Shown here one piece after another: positions 61,193 through 64,000 of a stretch of DNA of 64,000 nt. The position numbers and the translations under genes are program-made. The stretch lies in the NCBI GenBank assembly GCA_032718475.1, contig JAUCBJ010004350.1:1-64000 (forward strand), written 5' to 3'. The notes beneath the pieces are model-generated. The model was not told where the DNA came from. It made no database searches and worked only from the letters and a program-made list of their open reading frames with translations. Origin of the DNA: Nemertoderma westbladi (Eukaryota > Xenacoelomorpha > Nemertodermatida > Nemertodermatidae). How positions within the stretch are numbered: the stretch's first letter is position 1; each line of letters opens with the position of its first letter.

Positions 61193-61544
61193 TTCTTTAT
61201 AATCTCTAATTTCTCATATCTAAATTTATAATTCTCTCGTTCTTATTGCTGCTCCAATATACAAACAGTTAAAAATATTATCACTCAATTTATTGTATGA
61301 ATATCACGTATCCTCACCTCATTTATGTACGACAACCACTCAAAAACGTTTTCAAAAATTTAATACTGTCCATTCACATTTAATGTTAAATTCATTTAAA
61401 TTACATCAGCGAACAATAATTCTTGCAATCTTTGAACGCGTATATCTCAGCTGTTACCAAACGAAATTCAGATATATGACATATTTCGAATCCTTGCAAG
61501 GCATGCTTTTTAATGATGAAAAAAATTACGACTAATGTGAACAA

Positions 61545-61740
61545 TGGCCACGATAAACTTTTTTTAAAACGCTTATAAAATTTTAAAGAGAAAATCGAAA
61601 ACTCCGACTTCATGGGGTCATCGACGGTAAGTGGAGCTAAAAGTAAAGTTTTGTAAAAAAAAATCTGGGGGGGGGGGGGGGTGGGTTCCGTGTATCATCA
61701 GAAAATGACACTATACTACGGGATGAGGTGTAATAGCATA
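61545..61740 (-). mobile_element. Poly-G-bearing dispersed element, partial copy
   Basis: Includes CGAAAACTCCGACTTCATGG, a G tract at about 61667-61681 and ATGACACTATACTACGGGAT. Related in order to 11560-12140 but more divergent. Confidence 0.6.
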
Positions 61741-62814
61741 TAATATAATATTTATCCAGTAAACGATCTAGAAGATTATTATTTTGATTTCGCATTATTT
61801 ATTCTAGATCAGTAATAGGGTTGGTGCGCGAAAAAATTTTTGGGCTAGAAACAATTGAATAAGGGGTAACAATGTGCCCTGAATCGAGTGACGGGGTGTT
61901 TTTTGTAAAAACACGAGGAAACGGTTGAAATGGCGGGTTTAATTAAGTAAGTGTGGGAAGCCAATTTTGAAAATCGGCTGTGATTGGCTGCTACATATTT
62001 GATGTCACTACGCAGTGCTCTTATAATTTCTTGTATTGGTTTCTATGGAGTGAGAATGATTTTAGATTCATTCATTTCACACGAGGCATATATCAATTGA
62101 AAGCGGAGAGTCTCGCGTCTTTTGACACTACAATTAATTAAATACATGGTGATGAACATTGATAAAAAAAATTAATTCACAATTATAGATTGCTGCAGAG
62201 TAGATTATAGATAGAGGGAATTATAGATTGGCAGATTGCCTGACCGGTATGCAAGTAGTACTGAACCACTCAGCCCTATCCACCTATTACATTGCAGTAC
62301 CAGTATCTGAGTATTGCTGTATTGTGTCATTAAGTTGAGTAAACCTACCGCTGTTCCACTCTTACACTACCGGTCACCGGTAGGCCTACACATTTCAAAT
62401 TAATGAACTTAAGTTCATTAATCCAAGCGACAATACAGCAATAGGCCTACTCCGATACTGCAATGCAATTGGTGGATAAGGCAGAGTTGGTGAGTACTTG
62501 CATACGGGATCAGGCAATCTTAACCAAGTTTGCAAAATTGCAAACAGTATTTTATTAATGTTCATTAGGGATGTCCCGGAATTTCGTTCCGGCCGGAATA
62601 GGGTAAATTCCGGCCGGAATTTTACCGGAATTACCAGGTTCCTAACTAGTGTGATAATTGCAATTAGTTTGTTAAATTATTATCAACATATATTTTTAAA
62701 CATTATTCCAATTAGTTTAAGATACTTTTCAACACTTGTAAAAAGTATAGAAATAAAGTTTTCTCCGACCGTTAGAGCTAACATGCTCTAATGATAATGC
62801 TATCTAACATGCTC

Positions 62815-62950
62815 TATTAAGGATACAAGGCAGAGATGCCTTCAAACCATTCGTGTCGAATCGAAAACTGCCTTGGCTGACATGCAGGGATCGAACCCAC
62901 GACCTCCAAATAGTTTGGAAATCAATGAACCAATACACCAAGGTGGAACC
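62815..62950 (-). mobile_element. tRNA-derived SINE (copy 3, truncated, antisense)
   Basis: On the minus strand GGTTCCACCTTGGTGTATTG and GGTCGTGGGTTCGATCCCTG match the head of the SINE at 23876. The body is shorter and diverged. Confidence 0.8.
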
Positions 62951-63162
62951 TAACTAACCTATGTAACAAAGGAAAATTCACAGCCACCCTGTTTATTACT
63001 ATGAATGCAGTCTTTAAAAAATTTCACATTTCATGGTTCCACCATCTGTTACACCACCTACTATAAATAGTATTCATATACAATTCACAATAACCTTCTT
63101 AATTTACATTAATTAATTAAACCCTTTGTCCTTCTGAAGATATTTTATGAAATGCATCATTA

Positions 63163-63492
63163 GGCCCGTGCTACACTGGTCAGAATGTCAAAATGAATGC
63201 CTCATTGCTCCATAGGTAACACAAGTCATAAGTCATTTGATAAAAAATATAAGATACGTCTCACATTTACTGCATATTTATACCCAAAGTAACCAATCAC
63301 AGACCTCTTGCCGGATATAACACATGAGTCATATGTCAACAGATGGAACATGGAACATATAATCACTTTCGACTCATAGGTCGTAACTTACGATTTACCA
63401 GTGGAGACGCTCCCATTGAAACCAATGCGTTCCATAATTTATTTGACTTATGAATGACTTACGACATAGACTTACCAGTGGAGCACGGGCTT
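63163..63492. mobile_element. 330-bp PIF/Harbinger-like MITE, TTA target duplication
   Basis: Left end GGCCCGTGCTACACTGGTCA; right end in reverse complement AAGCCCGTGCTCCACTGGTA. TTA flanks it at 63160-63162 and 63493-63495 (TWA-type). Subterminal AAGTCATAAGTCAT words recur inverted near the right side. No coding capacity. Confidence 0.75.
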
Positions 63493-64000
63493 TTAATTAG
63501 TGGTTTTCCAATTTGCTTATTACAATTTGCTTATAAAATTACGTTTTTTATATTGATTTTACATTATTTTACATTGAATTTAAATTATTTTACATTTATT
63601 TTATATTATTTTACTTTGAATTAATTATTAAATAATATGATAAGATTATGATTGGTATTGCCCAACGTAACATACTGTATAAGATTACCCCTAAAGAATT
63701 GCAGCTATTTTCATGGGGGTCCTTTATGTTACTTGGTTACAAATACAGGGACAATTACAATTATTACTCTAACCTAAAACTAATATAAAACGTTATTACA
63801 ATTATTCGTACAGGTCCTGCAAGTGGTCGTTAGTTCAGTCCTGCGTCGTAGGTGCTGCATAATATAGTAGTTTAATTTATATTTACAGCAAACCTATTTC
63901 ATAGCATATATCTATTTTGTCCCAGCAATAATTAAACTGTAAAATGTACTATTTATTGGCCTCGTTTATTGTTTTGGTTCGAATAGAGTCATTCCATCCA

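Larger units (their letters stand above)
61741..64000. other. Window end: noncoding DNA with TE remnants
   Basis: No gene is supported and no further URB1 exon was found on the minus strand. Near 62568-62640 a TTAGGGATGTCCCGGAATTT + CGTTCCGGCCGGAAT block with internal palindromes looks like one end of a hAT-type element; its partner was not found. A TTTATTGTTTTGGTTCGAAT module lies at the very end. Confidence 0.4.

Overview
The window is animal (metazoan) nuclear DNA: AT-rich, with GT-AG spliced genes, several classes of retrotransposon and DNA transposon, tRNA-derived SINEs and long minisatellites. The gene content (a URB1 ribosome-biogenesis gene, a Staufen, a Milton/TRAK-type adaptor) fits an invertebrate, possibly a marine deuterostome such as a tunicate. 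The lineage is a guess; the sequence does not settle it.

The organising object is one very long gene on the minus strand. Nine exons with matching splice phases, running from 60315 down to the stop at 1215, encode a URB1/Npa1-like nucleolar protein (about 1,670 codons in the window; the extreme N terminus is not found). Its introns hold almost everything else. Intron 8 (2635-12322) contains an unrecognised three-exon gene (4289-5715, +), a 5'-truncated RTE-like retroelement, a 99-bp minisatellite, a tRNA-like SINE and an intronless Milton/TRAK-like gene (9848-11443, +). Intron 7 is mostly a PIF/Harbinger-like MITE. Intron 4 is about 31.7 kb and contains a small predicted membrane-protein gene (23209-23577, +), an intronless five-dsRBD Staufen (27396-29243, -), SINEs, MITEs, a CR1/L2-like LINE broken by a 6.2-kb TIR transposon, a second RTE-like copy and a 3.1-kb minisatellite. 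Introns 3 and 2 hold further TIR elements.

The most unusual signal is a recurring transposon architecture. At least four elements defined by terminal inverted repeats plus target-site duplications carry inside them multiple, often tandem, copies of their own terminal or subterminal motif. Two of them (36024-42200 and 55461-58851) share a CTGCC...AAAACNCNGTATCTC-type end and 4-bp target duplications (CATA and AATA), so they look like relatives; the first also holds a decayed transposase-like coding region. Separately, the 41-bp minisatellite at about 48395-51470 appears to have amplified the 5' splice site of URB1 exon 4, leaving dozens of extra donor-like sites in the intron.

Family assignments come from recalled family features, not from a database search. 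Exon joins were worked out by hand from splice consensus, reading phase and protein continuity.
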